Assembly: GCA_003956705.1 (NCBI GenBank)
Contig: QZCP01000191.1
Span: 18,698 to 82,697, forward strand
DNA length: 64,000 nucleotides
From: Brevipalpus yothersi
Taxonomy: Eukaryota > Arthropoda > Arachnida > Trombidiformes > Tenuipalpidae
Direction: 5' to 3'
A model generated the notes under the pieces. It saw only the letters and a list, made by a program, of their open reading frames with translations. It had not been told where the DNA came from and ran no database searches. Shown here piece by piece: positions 27,777 to 38,124 of the stretch. The position numbers were made by a program, and so were the translations under genes. The number at the start of each line of letters is the position of its first letter. The first letter of the stretch is position 1.

Positions 27777-29596
27777 CTCAAACGTGATGTCAGCGACTCA
27801 ATGGAATGCCTATTTAATGCTTCCAGGCAATAAAATGCAAATATTCTTGATGCAAACAGTCTTAATTTGATGGCAAACAGTGGGCAAGCTTATTAATCAC
27901 AGGTTGAATAGAGAGAGAGCGAAAGAAAGAGAGAAAGAGAGAGATCCAGTAAGGAAGCTGAGTATATGTCTGTCTGGATGTTGAGTTTTGGAAAGTCCAA
28001 TATCCTGCTACTATATACTGCCCAATGATCGCTTCCAGATAATGAGTCCCGTCAATCTTGCCTCAACATTCTTTGAGTTCTTCTATTTTCTCTCTCTCTC
28101 TCTCTCTCTCTTCCTAGGCTTTCTAATCTCATTCATTGATTTATTCAATCAACTTTCCCAACAAGTTCCAACTATAAAACGCTAGCCGAGTGGATCTTCT
28201 GTCTGAAAACGTTTTCACAGTACACTAATCTTCTTAAGGCCACTGGACTACTTTAAGAATAGCCATAAGTATTCTAGGTGAAAGTCATGCACAATATATA
28301 TACTTGAAATGAGTATGAAAGATCAAGCCTCAAGTCATACACCTTTCCTCTGGTCCTGATAAGTTAACTCAATTCGATTCAATCAACACATCAGCCTGTC
28401 TTGATGATGGTAACTTGAGTATTCCCGTTTCGAATGCTGATTTGCAACATTCATTTTAAGTGTGTGTATGTGTGTGCCCCAAAACAATGGCCATCGGTAA
28501 GCTTTCTCTCTCTCTTTATTCTTCTTCTTTATTCCTCTTTTCTCATCTTATTATTTCTTAACAAAGTCATTCCAAAGCGCAAAAAGGAATAAAAGAATAT
28601 GAGCAAAAAGTTGGCCAATCCACAAGAGCCACATTAATTCATGGACTTCACTTTCATTTACTTGATTCCATCGTCATTGCACCATCAGGATCTTGTTTCT
28701 ATCTATCTATCTTAGGGACTCATCTTCTTTCTTTCTATCTTTCTTTCTCTCTCTTTTTCTCTGTTTCAACATTCTTTTCCATCTTGTAACTACTACACAA
28801 GCAATACATTATATCATGATGACAACGATACTTTTACCAGCAAAAAGTTGTTATCTTCAGAACTTTACCCATTCAGTCTATCTTTCTCTATTCGTTCTCT
28901 CTCTCCACCTTCTCATTGTAGTCATCATCGAGATGACTAGTGAGTGAAAGTGGTCCTTATGTTTACTGTTGAGTTTATCGAACCAAATTACAAGCTTGAA
29001 CGTGATCAGTTCTAGAATTTCTACTATTTCCCATTTTAACAGTAGTAGCAACTGGCTAAAGCAAAAAGTATACCATTGGAAGAAAGACACACACACACAG
29101 ACACCAACTAAGGCCAAAAGAGGAAAGATAGAACCACTCTCCAGAGCAACAATCCGTGGCTAATCAAGAGGACTGTATGGATGTGACGAGATGGCAATAC
29201 AATGTTGTATATGTGTCCACTATGTTGGACCCACTAAAATAATTCCTTCTTTTCTCTTTACTTGTTTGTGATTCCATCTCTTTCTCTTTCTTTTTCTTTC
29301 TCTCTCTCTCTCTCTCTCTTTTCCATACACACACAAGCACAAGCACATTCATTCATCTTCGATTTGATGGATACATATGATTTGCTATTATCAACATCAT
29401 CATTGGCCATCATCGTTCTGTGAGCGGTCAAGCTGAAATTCAGCGTGTCAATGAACATTGTAACGGCACTTCTACTGATGATTAATGGCAAGAAATCTTT
29501 TCTCATCCACATTCTTTACCTTGGGCTCTTGGTGATAGAATGGAGAAACGATGTCGAAATCAAGAGTGAATCCAGATGAGAATAGATAGATAGAAT

Positions 29597-29656
<60 letters not shown>

Positions 29657-31897
29657 AGAAATGAATTGAGACGTCGTGGATAAGCTATATGTGAGTGAAT
29701 CAAGGGCAACAAGAGAAAAAAGAAGATGGAAAAAATAATGGACAGTTCTGTTAGTTTTTTCACGAAAACTGGGCCAACGAAATGATATAACGAAGTCAAT
29801 TTTTATCATGTTAAATTGCCTTCGATTCACCAGTTGACGCCCTCAAGCAATATTGTTCTTGGTCAATAGCAAGAATATCTGATTCCTTTTTCCATTCTCT
29901 TTCTCCAAAAAGAAGCGAGATATAAACCTCTTCCCGTGTAGCATGTACATTCTGCAATACAACATGTCAAGAATCATGAAACACTCATTTTGATCATAAG
30001 TCTAGTTGCGTGCTACTATGATGTTTGCTGTCATCGACCATGAAGACACCCTAGAAAGAGTGTAGATAGTATGGACAGGGAGAGGATGAAGTATAAGCAT
30101 TGAGCTTCCGATTTTTCACTGAATTCTTTTCAAATCAAAGGCAATGAGAAAGAGAAGAGGAAAAAAATAAATTCAAGCATCAAAAAAAGAACTTTATTTT
30201 CTACTTTCTCTCTCCCTCTCTCATGCTCTGTTCATCTTTTTTCCAGAAACTTTTTGATGAGATGATTCAATTTTAGCCACAAGTTAACTTTTTCCAACAT
30301 CAAGTGGATTTAAATGAACGTGAGTGTAGTTCAAAAGTCAAGTCATCATGTTATTTAGTATTTTGTGGAGAGAGAGAGAAAGAGAAAGAAATAAAAGAGA
30401 AAATATACTTCATAATCGGTATCAAATTCTTGAGTCAAATGAAGAAGAGTAAAGATTCAATTTGATCACTCATAAAAACCACGTTTTGGCTTCGTGCTAT
30501 CATCATCAGTTCAGTCATCCATGTATATATGTACTTCTTCTTTTGCCCCTTCTGACGCTACAATATGTTGGCTGAGGATTGAAGTATCCATTAGTTAGAT
30601 TATTCAGGATGGAAACAGTGAACAGCCAGTCATGTAAACCCCATACTTTCTCGGTGTGGTATGCGAATTGACAGCTTCATGGAAGGCTGACAGAATCGTA
30701 TTCATGGTCTATACACACACATACATACACACACACACACACTTAGCTATTATGACATGGGAATGGAGGAGGGGAAATAAAAATAGATGATCTAATACAT
30801 GATCTGATCAGAAGGTAGATACACCTATTAGAACTGCGATTCGTACACCTCGTAATACATGGACAGAGAGAGAGAAAGAAAGAAAGAGAGACAATATACA
30901 AAAGCTCATCATATCATCAGGTCATTCATGGGTTAGCATAGGCAAGAATATCATGACTAATAGTAGACCCTAGTCGAAAAAAAAGTGAGCAAGAGAGAGA
31001 GAGAATCTCTAATGAATTCTTTCTCTTCCTGTCTCTTCGAACCATTCTTCTTTATGATATTCAAATGAAGTTGCCTAATGCTGTAAGAATAGATTCTTCT
31101 CACGGGGAAAGAGAAAAAGAGAGAAAAGAGAAAGAGAGTGATGAAAGAGAGAAAGAGAGAGAGAGAGAAACGAGTGAGTATAATCATGTAAAATGTCCCT
31201 ATTTTGAATCCATTAAAAATGTTTCCATCAACATTTGAGCAATAAAGCTGCCATACAGCTGAAAGCCATGTCTAAGCCCTATTTGTAGCTATATACAACA
31301 TTTTAGCTTCCACTTTTGCACTCATTAATTCATTGAATAAATAGGATCATTTTTGAAGATAAAAGCAGAGAGAAGAGGAGAGAGAGAGAAAGAATAAAAA
31401 ACGAGCGTATCGAAGAGAAAAGAGGATGATTCAGTATATTGGCTTCCATTTGCTATTGATCCTCATGATAGTGAACTTTTACGTTTCATCCTGTCTGTTA
31501 ATCTGTTCTGCTCATAAAATTGGCGGTAATTTCATTAGGGAAAATTTTGTGACGATAGAAAGTAAATCATGATTGAAAAAACTGAAGAAAAAGAAGAAGA
31601 AGAAAATTTCGTTTCACAAAAGTGGTAAAACATTTTAAATGATACATAATCGAGAGAGAGAGAGAGAGAGAAAATACAGAGGTGATGACAAGAAACGTTA
31701 AAAGTGTAGATGAATTAGAGTGTGAAAAAAAGGACTATACATGAAAAGGAAAATCAATAGGCAAGATCAAGGTGTATAAGCAACGGTTATTTGGATAAGG
31801 TTCCTCTTTTTTGATTAACACGAGGCACTAGTGAATATTTCGTGTCTAACGGCTATAAATTTGCATTTGTTGATGATCATCATTGTTCACTTCTTTT

Positions 31898-31947
<50 letters not shown>

Positions 31948-31948
31948 N

Positions 31949-31982
<34 letters not shown>

Positions 31983-33908
31983 TGAAGATGAGTTTCAACC
32001 TTTTCAACTTTTTTCTGGCGTGCATTTTTCCCGCCTATTTCGATTTTCATTATGCTCCTCTTCTTTTTTTCCTCTTCTTCATCTTTTCCATCATCATCAA
32101 ACCTTTGCCACTACACACACATGCATCCAGTGATTAACATGAGTGTCCCATCGAGCTATTAATTCACTTTCTCTCAGACTATCTGAGTGAGCGACTTTTA
32201 CGCTCTCTCTCTCTTTCTTTCTCTCTCTTCTCATCATCCGAGGATGGATGGCTGATCAAGGAATCTTTCCTCCATTCTATCCTATCGGCTTGGGTTCCCG
32301 AAGGAAATGAGCATGAGATCAACACGATTGTAGTTTCCATGAGGCAAACACGAATAAGTGGATAGAATATGATGAGCATTCCATCATGAGTGTGTATACA
32401 CACACATGGACATATATACAAAGAATGATGTTAACAATAGTGAAAGCTGGACCACCGCTACTAGTACTACTACTACACACCATCAGGCCAGATAATGAGA
32501 AAGAAGAAATCCGAGAGATCCATATCAATGACTGAGAATCGTAATCGTCATCAAATTCATAGTCTCGAGTCCATCTTTCTCCATCTATTTTCGACCCACA
32601 GACCATGGACTTTATATGTGTTTATGTGTGCATATGGCTAGGGTCTACTCTGATATTGCTACTCAAACACAATCCACATTTACCCGAAGATATGAACTAC
32701 CACTACAATGTCTACTCAGTTGGCTCATTTCTATCATCATTGATTGTTCTATCATTTTTCCAGCTAAGCGGATTACGGTGAGATGGTATAGTACAGAGAT
32801 AGAAGCAGAAAGAGAGAAAGAGAAAGAGAGAAAATGGATAGATAGATTGATAATTTTTTCTTTCTACCCGAAAACCAGAGATATCAGTATGGTCAATTTC
32901 CTTTGGGAAGTAAGCTTAAGCAATTGAATTGAAAGGGGAAAGAATTGAAATAGTGTATAGGATTAGGAGAGAGAAAAAGTTGAAAATAGAAAATAAGAGA
33001 GAAACTTTCTCTTTTCCCAAAATTCGATGCCAATTCATAATTACCAAAGGCCAGCTAATCTGAGCTCCAAATTTTAATCCTTCAAGAGCCATTTTCAATT
33101 GAGAAATTCTTCTTTTCCGAGAGTATCATCTGATTTTTTCTTCCTCTCCAATGTATCAAGTTTATAATCTTTTTTGATCTTTTTTGATGAGCTCAAATGT
33201 TAATGGTCAAAATTTTGAGAAAACTTTATGAAACTATCCAATACATGCTCAAGAGAATCAGATAACCGTATTTTTCCAAAATTCGAAAAATTTATTCGTC
33301 AGAACGAAGATGATGGAAAGAGAGAGAAAGTGTATTGCAAATGTGATGATCTCATCACCGTTTCACACCATGTTGGACATTTTTCCGCTTAGTTCGAAGT
33401 CTTAAAGATAATATCATTAGCTCTAGTGTGATCATTAGTGGTTAGTTGGGCATAGCTAGTCCCTCAAAATCATAGGATTAGGCGAATAGCTGATACAGTT
33501 GGGAAGAGAGAGAGAGAGGAACTTTTCTTGAGTGAATCCAGAAGAGCAAGTAAATTAGGCCAAAATCTGATGATGTTAGCCTTGACTGTGGCTACTCAAA
33601 GGAATGTATTTACACTGTGTGTAGATTTATCATGGATCAGACTAGAAAGCTACAAAGTTATAGAATGATACAATTTTGGATTTTATAACCAAAAAGAAAT
33701 TTCGAATATTGGATGAGGTACACAAAAGGAGAAGTGAGCTGAGGGAATACAGGAATATGGGCAATAGAGCATATGATTTTTCGTTAAAATTCCCTATATT
33801 AGTTAGAATAGCATTACTTAAAGTATCTTTTCAAGTAAAAATATTACATCCTCCGAATAGAATACAAAATATGATCTGAAAGAAGGGAACATGAGGGGAT
33901 GAGGAATG

Positions 33909-33960
<52 letters not shown>

Positions 33961-34546
33961 GAGAGAAAGCAAAATAAAATGAAGTGGGTGAAACTAAGCA
34001 CTCATCAAAAATTTTTTGGGGGTATATACAGAGATTTTGCATTGAAAATGAGTGAATATCATATTAGCTTTTCATGTGTACTGATGAAAATTATGTAATA
34101 CCATAATGTACAGCGTTATTAGACCCATTATTCATTCGATGAAAGATGAAAGCGATTTAAGTAAAGAATATAGTCTAGAAGAAGAATTCTAAATGATGGA
34201 TGACTTGGTTTGGAAAAATTCTTGCTCCGCTAACATAATGAGGTAAGAGAGAACTCTGATAGATAGCAAAAGGTTTTCGAAGATATTTTTCCTCGTTTCA
34301 CTAACTTTCTGTCTACTCTCTACCTTGTATGATATGGAATAAGATGTCTAGATACATATATACATGTATATTCGAAAACATCAAATCAAATCAATCTTAC
34401 TCGTGATGTTTGAGCAAAGAATTTAGCATTAAATGTATTTTCTCATGCCTTGATGAAAAATTTTCTCTTGTCTCCGTGAAACAAGACTTATTATTCCATT
34501 CTTCTTCTGTCCAATTCATATTTCTTCTTCTCTCGGTACATGATTC

Positions 34547-34613
<67 letters not shown>

Positions 34614-35438
34614 CAGAATCTCATATCATGTATGCAATCTGACCGCAGAACACAGAATTTTTTCTCTGTGTATTCCTCCTCTTCTTCTTCACCTTCTTCT
34701 CTTCTTCTTCCCAAAGTTTGAGCTCAATAAAAGAAATGGATTCAAACCATTAAAGCGCTTCATCGAATCAGGTTGTTAGAGATAGAGATAGAGAATACAC
34801 ATACACACAGTGTTCATGAAAAATTCATCAAAACTGATCCTCACTTGTATACTTTTGGTGTGTTTCGGGATATGTTTACCCACTTTAGATCTGATTCTAG
34901 TGTATCCCAAAAATCGTTGCCCAGTGGACAGTAACAATGGATACTCTCTCTTCAAGTAGAAAAAACTTGAGAACTTCTACTGGAGAGAGAGAGAGAGAAT
35001 GGAAATAGAAATAGAATGGTGGAGAATTTGAAATTCATGACATTCTAATTTCGGAAGTGAAAACATGATAAAGCAAGATTTTGAAATATCTTTCTCAAAT
35101 TTCCTGGATTGAACGAAGAGGTAAAATCAGGCAACAAATTCGTAGATCATCAGCCATGAACAGCAGGATGGAACTTTTGCCTCTCTACTTTTCCAACAAA
35201 TTCCGTCATTTATCGTTCATCAAATTGTAACAAACTCTAATGGAATATCTATGAGCTTTTTCCAGACAAGTCTCCAAGATGAGTCTACACATACATACAC
35301 GTACACAAACAAGCCTTCTTCACCTCCTCTTCTTCTTCCCTCTCTTTACAAACATCAAGAGAGAAACCCTTTTTTGTATGTCTCTCAAACCTTCTTTCTC
35401 CTATTCTTTTCTTGATGATTGAGAGTGTAGATTCAAGA

Positions 35439-35501
<63 letters not shown>

Positions 35502-35839
35502 TCACACCAAAATGCTCTTGGCTCATCAATACTATCAGTACTTGGAATACATTAGGTGGCATCAACTGGCTGGCGAACAGTGAATGACAACAGGAAACAG
35601 TAAGATATTCCAAGAGAATTTCGAGCATGGGAATCCCAATGGTCTAGGGTTTTTGAGGAAAGATAGTAACAGTAGTTACTGAGAAGTATTAGCAGTAGAA
35701 GTTCTTTTCTACGAGAAGTGGGATGGAATTTGAAAAATCAAAGTGAAACCGTATGAATGTATCCATCAATGTGAAAAGAGTCCAATAGTTTGTAATCATC
35801 AGATTAGTATTGTAAAAAGAAAACGATGAAGAGAGAATG

Positions 35840-35903
<64 letters not shown>

Positions 35904-37410
35904 ACTAAAAGAGCATCCAAATACACTATGATAGATGGTGTATTGAATTTTTGCCCATTTCTCATGCATAACTGGGCCTGGTGAGGTATATTACTTTGGT
36001 AGTGAGAGTGAGAGAGACAAAGTCGAAACAATTCAGATATGAATGAATGGATTGGAAAGTAGTAGTAGCGTAATAATGATTGTTGTTGGTCTCACAAAAA
36101 TGCCTTTGAACACACAAAAGCAAGTGGGAAAGAGAGAGGAGAGAGGAAATAATAATAAAAATGAAACGCTACTTACACTTGATGTACAAAACGGAGGCAA
36201 CAATGAGGCAACCAGTGACAATGGCCAGTATAATTGTCAAAATTATGAATGGCAAATAGGCAACTTGATCATCATCGTCTTTCAAAAGTTTACCATCCAA
36301 AGATGGTCCACCGGGTGAATAATATGATGATGATGCAGTTGATGAAGCATTAATAGAATTGATCATTGAATTGTTTGGACAATTTTTTGATGATACTATT
36401 GCTTTATTTTGCGGTGAACACGAGTAAGTTGCCGTTGATGAGGATCGTTGATCACAACAAGCAAGTGGCTCGTGGCTACTTTTGGGTGACGATAATGTTC
36501 CACACAAATCACATGCCAATGTAACTGTTCGATGTGAATTAGTACCACTACACTGGCGACTTGGTGAAGCCAAAGTGGTTGATATGTGTCCATTATTGCC
36601 GATTGTTACCGAAAGATCAGGCTTACAATCACACGAATGTGTGGTCAATTGTGATCTAGTTTGAGGATTGTGACAAAGTGGCGAATTTTGTTGATGACTC
36701 AATTGTAATGGTGGTTGTGGAGATGTGTAGTGATTCAGATCACAATCAGGATGATCACAGATAATACCACCGTTTGGTAGTACATTTGGAATACATTCTG
36801 ACATTGGATTGATGATAATGTGTTGATTGGTGGTCAAACATGGACTCAAATTTGTTCCACCTCCACCACCAATACCGGCATCATCGATCTCGGTGTCATC
36901 GACTTGTTCACTTTGATCATCATCCACCACGTTACCATTACAAATGATCACATCTTTTGTTGCTGTTGAACAATCATTGCTACTACTACTGTTACCATTT
37001 CGATGATGATGATGTTGATCTTTAATGTCAACTCTTGAACATTGATTCAATTTGATCTGATAATGGTGTTCTGGTGATGATTGATATGTGTGCTGTTGCT
37101 GAGAAGATAATATGTGCTGTGGTTGTCCGTGGATCGATTGATCGGTATGATGATGATTGTGATGATCAGATGAACACAAAAGCGATGGATCCTCATGAAT
37201 ACAAGCACTCACAATCTGAATATCATTGGCCAAATCATTGGTTGAATTATTGGAATGAAAAATACCACATGCAGTATTGATTGGCTCAAAGTGGACACGT
37301 TTACAATCATATTGATGATTTGATATCACTGTTGAGCCATCAGAACACATACCGTACGAAGTACCGTTAATCATGTTACAATGGCCATTTGAACACTCGT
37401 TTATCGGCAT
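3538..37410 (-). CDS. AGRN: Agrin, transmembrane-type N-terminus, C-terminally short (12 exons)
   Basis: Heparan-sulfate proteoglycan of basement membranes and synapses. Minus-strand exons: 37410-36177, 26179-26144, 25746-25489, 14539-14309, 12422-12331, 11052-10719, 8969-8388, 8307-8230, 7095-6952, 6747-6043, 4126-3656 and 3602-3538. All phases agree and the sum is 4230 nt (1409 residues). Order: 385-residue N-terminal region, one transmembrane helix (about 386-409), five Kazal units, a CCPDG module, two laminin-EGF units, a sixth Kazal, a Ser/Thr-rich linker, one LamG. The span from GCCPDG through the two LE units to the following Kazal is collinear with vertebrate agrin. There is no NtA domain, no SEA, no EGF repeats and no LamG2/LamG3. 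Agrin identity is secure; completeness at the C-terminus is less so, because alternative 3' exons cannot be excluded. Confidence 0.85.
3656..4126 (-). CDS. AGRN: Agrin exon 11: rest of the single LamG domain
   Basis: Begins [17 protein letters not shown], has [20 protein letters not shown] (vertebrate: [20 protein letters not shown]) and [14 protein letters not shown], and finishes with a CEPTFC remnant and a basic tail. Without splicing the frame stops six codons after the donor. Confidence 0.85.
4127..6042 (-). other. Agrin intron 10 with (CTT)n tract
   Basis: 1.9 kb between the two LamG exons. Holds a pure (TTC)n run at 4848-4892 and several short GA-rich stretches (5470-5570). The open frames crossing these are low-complexity and were not called. 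Confidence 0.6.
4848..4892. repeat. (TTC)n microsatellite
   Basis: About 15 pure TTC units inside agrin intron 10. Confidence 0.9.
6043..6747 (-). CDS. AGRN: Agrin exon 10: Kazal unit 6, Ser/Thr linker, first third of LamG
   Basis: The last Kazal unit ([43 protein letters not shown]) runs into about 90 residues of Ser/Thr-rich linker, a likely glycosylation region. It then goes directly into [10 protein letters not shown]...[11 protein letters not shown]...ILYNGQ, the N-terminal strands of LamG1. No SEA or EGF domain lies between. Confidence 0.85.
6952..7095 (-). CDS. AGRN: Agrin exon 9: laminin-EGF unit 2
   Basis: Encodes [20 protein letters not shown] followed by [15 protein letters not shown] and LGPEGC. 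This is nearly residue-for-residue the second LE unit of agrin, including the RDDCEQMTG motif. Confidence 0.9.
8230..8307 (-). CDS. AGRN: Agrin exon 8: laminin-EGF unit 1, second half
   Basis: Encodes [14 protein letters not shown] and INGCT, the second half of a laminin-type EGF domain. 78 nt, phase 1 in and out, acceptor TTACAAG, donor GTAAGT. Confidence 0.85.
8388..8969 (-). CDS. AGRN: Agrin exon 7: Kazal unit 5, CCPDG module, start of laminin-EGF 1
   Basis: A complete Kazal unit ([27 protein letters not shown]) is followed by a Cys-rich stretch ([27 protein letters not shown]) and the [20 protein letters not shown] segment. That segment matches the YGCC-GCP segment directly before LE1 of vertebrate agrin. 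The exon ends inside laminin-EGF 1. The extra Cys-rich stretch before it is not one I can place in vertebrate agrin. Confidence 0.85.
9166..9202. repeat. (GA)n microsatellite
   Basis: Pure GA run in agrin intron 6. Confidence 0.9.
9672..9736. repeat. (CT)n microsatellite
   Basis: Pure 65-nt CT run in agrin intron 6. It faces the (GA)n at 9956-10016 as an inverted pair. Confidence 0.9.
9956..10016. repeat. (GA)n microsatellite
   Basis: Pure 61-nt GA run, the inverted partner of the CT run 220 bp away. Confidence 0.9.
10719..11052 (-). CDS. AGRN: Agrin exon 6: Kazal units 3 (second half) and 4
   Basis: Begins [17 protein letters not shown] and continues with a complete second unit: [33 protein letters not shown]. 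Ends in a split codon at A|GTAAGT that rejoins exon 7. Confidence 0.85.
12331..12422 (-). CDS. AGRN: Agrin exon 5: first half of Kazal unit 3
   Basis: Encodes [12 protein letters not shown] and CLCPEECLP, the EGF-like half of a follistatin unit, and ends in phase 0 at CCA|GTAAGT. The Kazal half is in exon 6. Confidence 0.8.
13235..13269. repeat. (CT)n microsatellite
   Basis: CT run in agrin intron 4, preceded by imperfect CT-rich sequence. Confidence 0.85.
14309..14539 (-). CDS. AGRN: Agrin exon 4: Kazal unit 2
   Basis: Contains [18 protein letters not shown], then [15 protein letters not shown] and [16 protein letters not shown]. Acceptor TTTCAG and donor GTAAGT; phase matches exon 3 upstream and exon 5 downstream. 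Confidence 0.85.
17380..17436. repeat. (CT)n microsatellite
   Basis: Pure 57-nt run in agrin intron 3. Confidence 0.9.
18392..18419. repeat. (CT)n microsatellite
   Basis: Short CT run, opposite in orientation to the GA run at 18682-18735. Confidence 0.85.
18682..18735. repeat. (GA)n microsatellite
   Basis: Pure 54-nt GA run. Its left flank GAATGCAA is shared with the run at 35842. Confidence 0.9.
25489..25746 (-). CDS. AGRN: Agrin exon 3: Kazal/follistatin unit 1
   Basis: Encodes a follistatin-like unit: a Cys-rich first half with CSCGFGGFC, then [15 protein letters not shown] and [16 protein letters not shown]. All six Kazal cysteines are visible. Acceptor CTTTCTAG, donor GTGAGT. Confidence 0.85.
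26144..26179 (-). CDS. AGRN: Agrin exon 2: 36-nt micro-exon
   Basis: Acceptor TTTGCACAG and donor GTAAGT flank 36 nt that encode [11 protein letters not shown] plus split codons. Phase is 1 in and 1 out, so it can be included or skipped without a frame change. Sits between the membrane helix and the first Kazal unit as an extracellular stalk. Confidence 0.6.
27719..27774. repeat. (GA)n microsatellite
   Basis: Pure 56-nt run in agrin intron 1. Confidence 0.9.
29599..29653. repeat. (GA)n microsatellite
   Basis: Pure 55-nt run in agrin intron 1, preceded by GATA-type units. Confidence 0.9.
31901..31981. repeat. (GA)n microsatellite with one undetermined base
   Basis: The longest GA run in the window; the only N of the window is at 31948, so its length is unreliable. 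Confidence 0.9.
33915..33957. repeat. (GA)n microsatellite
   Basis: Pure GA run in agrin intron 1. Confidence 0.9.
34551..34605. repeat. (GA)n microsatellite
   Basis: Pure 55-nt run in agrin intron 1. Confidence 0.9.
35442..35498. repeat. (GA)n microsatellite
   Basis: Pure 57-nt run in agrin intron 1. Confidence 0.9.
35842..35900. repeat. (GA)n microsatellite
   Basis: Pure 59-nt run close to the end of agrin exon 1. Confidence 0.9.
36177..37410 (-). CDS. AGRN: Agrin exon 1: long N-terminal region and transmembrane helix
   Basis: 411 codons plus one base. Starts at an ATG in good context (AAAATGCC). The region is rich in Asn, Ser, His and Cys, with His and Gln runs and a Gly run, and has no signal peptide. 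It ends with a hydrophobic helix ([19 protein letters not shown]...) just before a GTAAGT donor. This corresponds in position to the transmembrane (type II) agrin isoform of vertebrates, whose cytosolic part is only a few dozen residues; here it would be about 385. Confidence 0.8.
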
Positions 37411-37953
37411 TTTGGCGCCTTTTTTTCTTCACCTCTATCGAGATTGAAGATTCGTTTCGTGTCACTCGGCTGGACACACGAAATTTGATCAATTTGAATA
37501 GGGAATCAATGTGAAATAAATCAGATATGATTAAGTGATAAATTTACTTGAATAAAGAATTGTTCCACTGAATAAACAATGAAATCATTTGAGGCCATTT
37601 TCTGGTGAATGTGTGTGTGTGTGTGTATGTATGTTTATATATATGTGTGAGTGTGTATGTGTTTCCAAAACAAATCAAAGCGAAATGTAATCAAAGTTTG
37701 GACAGAGAAAGTCCAGTAAATAAAGGTTGATTGCAATTGATTTCGATGGAAACATGAGCAAATAATGAGAAAACGATTCGCCGTTTCATTGTGAACATCA
37801 CGTCAAGAGAAAGAAGAATAAGAAGAAGAATAAAACTAATACAAGGGAGAAACTTGTGGAAGTGAATCCAGAACTTGTGAGCAGATAGAATGAAAAAGAT
37901 TCGACAGAGAAAAGTCGATGAAAGAGAGAGAGACGCTAGAGTGAGAAAGTATG

Positions 37954-37981
<28 letters not shown>
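37954..37981. repeat. (CT)n microsatellite
   Basis: Upstream of agrin exon 1, opposite in orientation to the GA run 80 bp away. Confidence 0.9.
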
Positions 37982-37984
<3 letters not shown>

Positions 37985-38060
37985 TTTGAAAACGGAATGC
38001 AATTCTCACAGAATACATAAGATGCATGAGCTTTTCATTGAGATTCCCTAAAAGAGAGAA

Positions 38061-38063
<3 letters not shown>

Positions 38064-38123
<60 letters not shown>
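38064..38123. repeat. (GA)n microsatellite
   Basis: Pure 60-nt run; inverted partner of the CT run at 37954-37981. Confidence 0.9.

Positions 38124-38124
<1 letters not shown>

Larger units (their letters stand above)
26180..36176 (-). other. Agrin intron 1 (10 kb)
   Basis: The densest microsatellite region of the window, with six (GA)n runs of about 43-81 nt between 27719 and 35900. Open frames here are translations of GA repeats or AT-rich noise. I see no additional coding exon. Confidence 0.6.

Noticed and set aside
31831..32137. Frames with (ER)n or (RE)n repeats
   Set aside because: Pure (GA)n microsatellite translation; the same applies to similar frames at 9040, 9850, 18544, 29516, 34397, 38000 and 62514.
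9166..38123. Repeated purine tracts as a possible CRISPR-like or minisatellite array
   Set aside because: They are plain dinucleotide repeats without spacers, in a eukaryotic intron.
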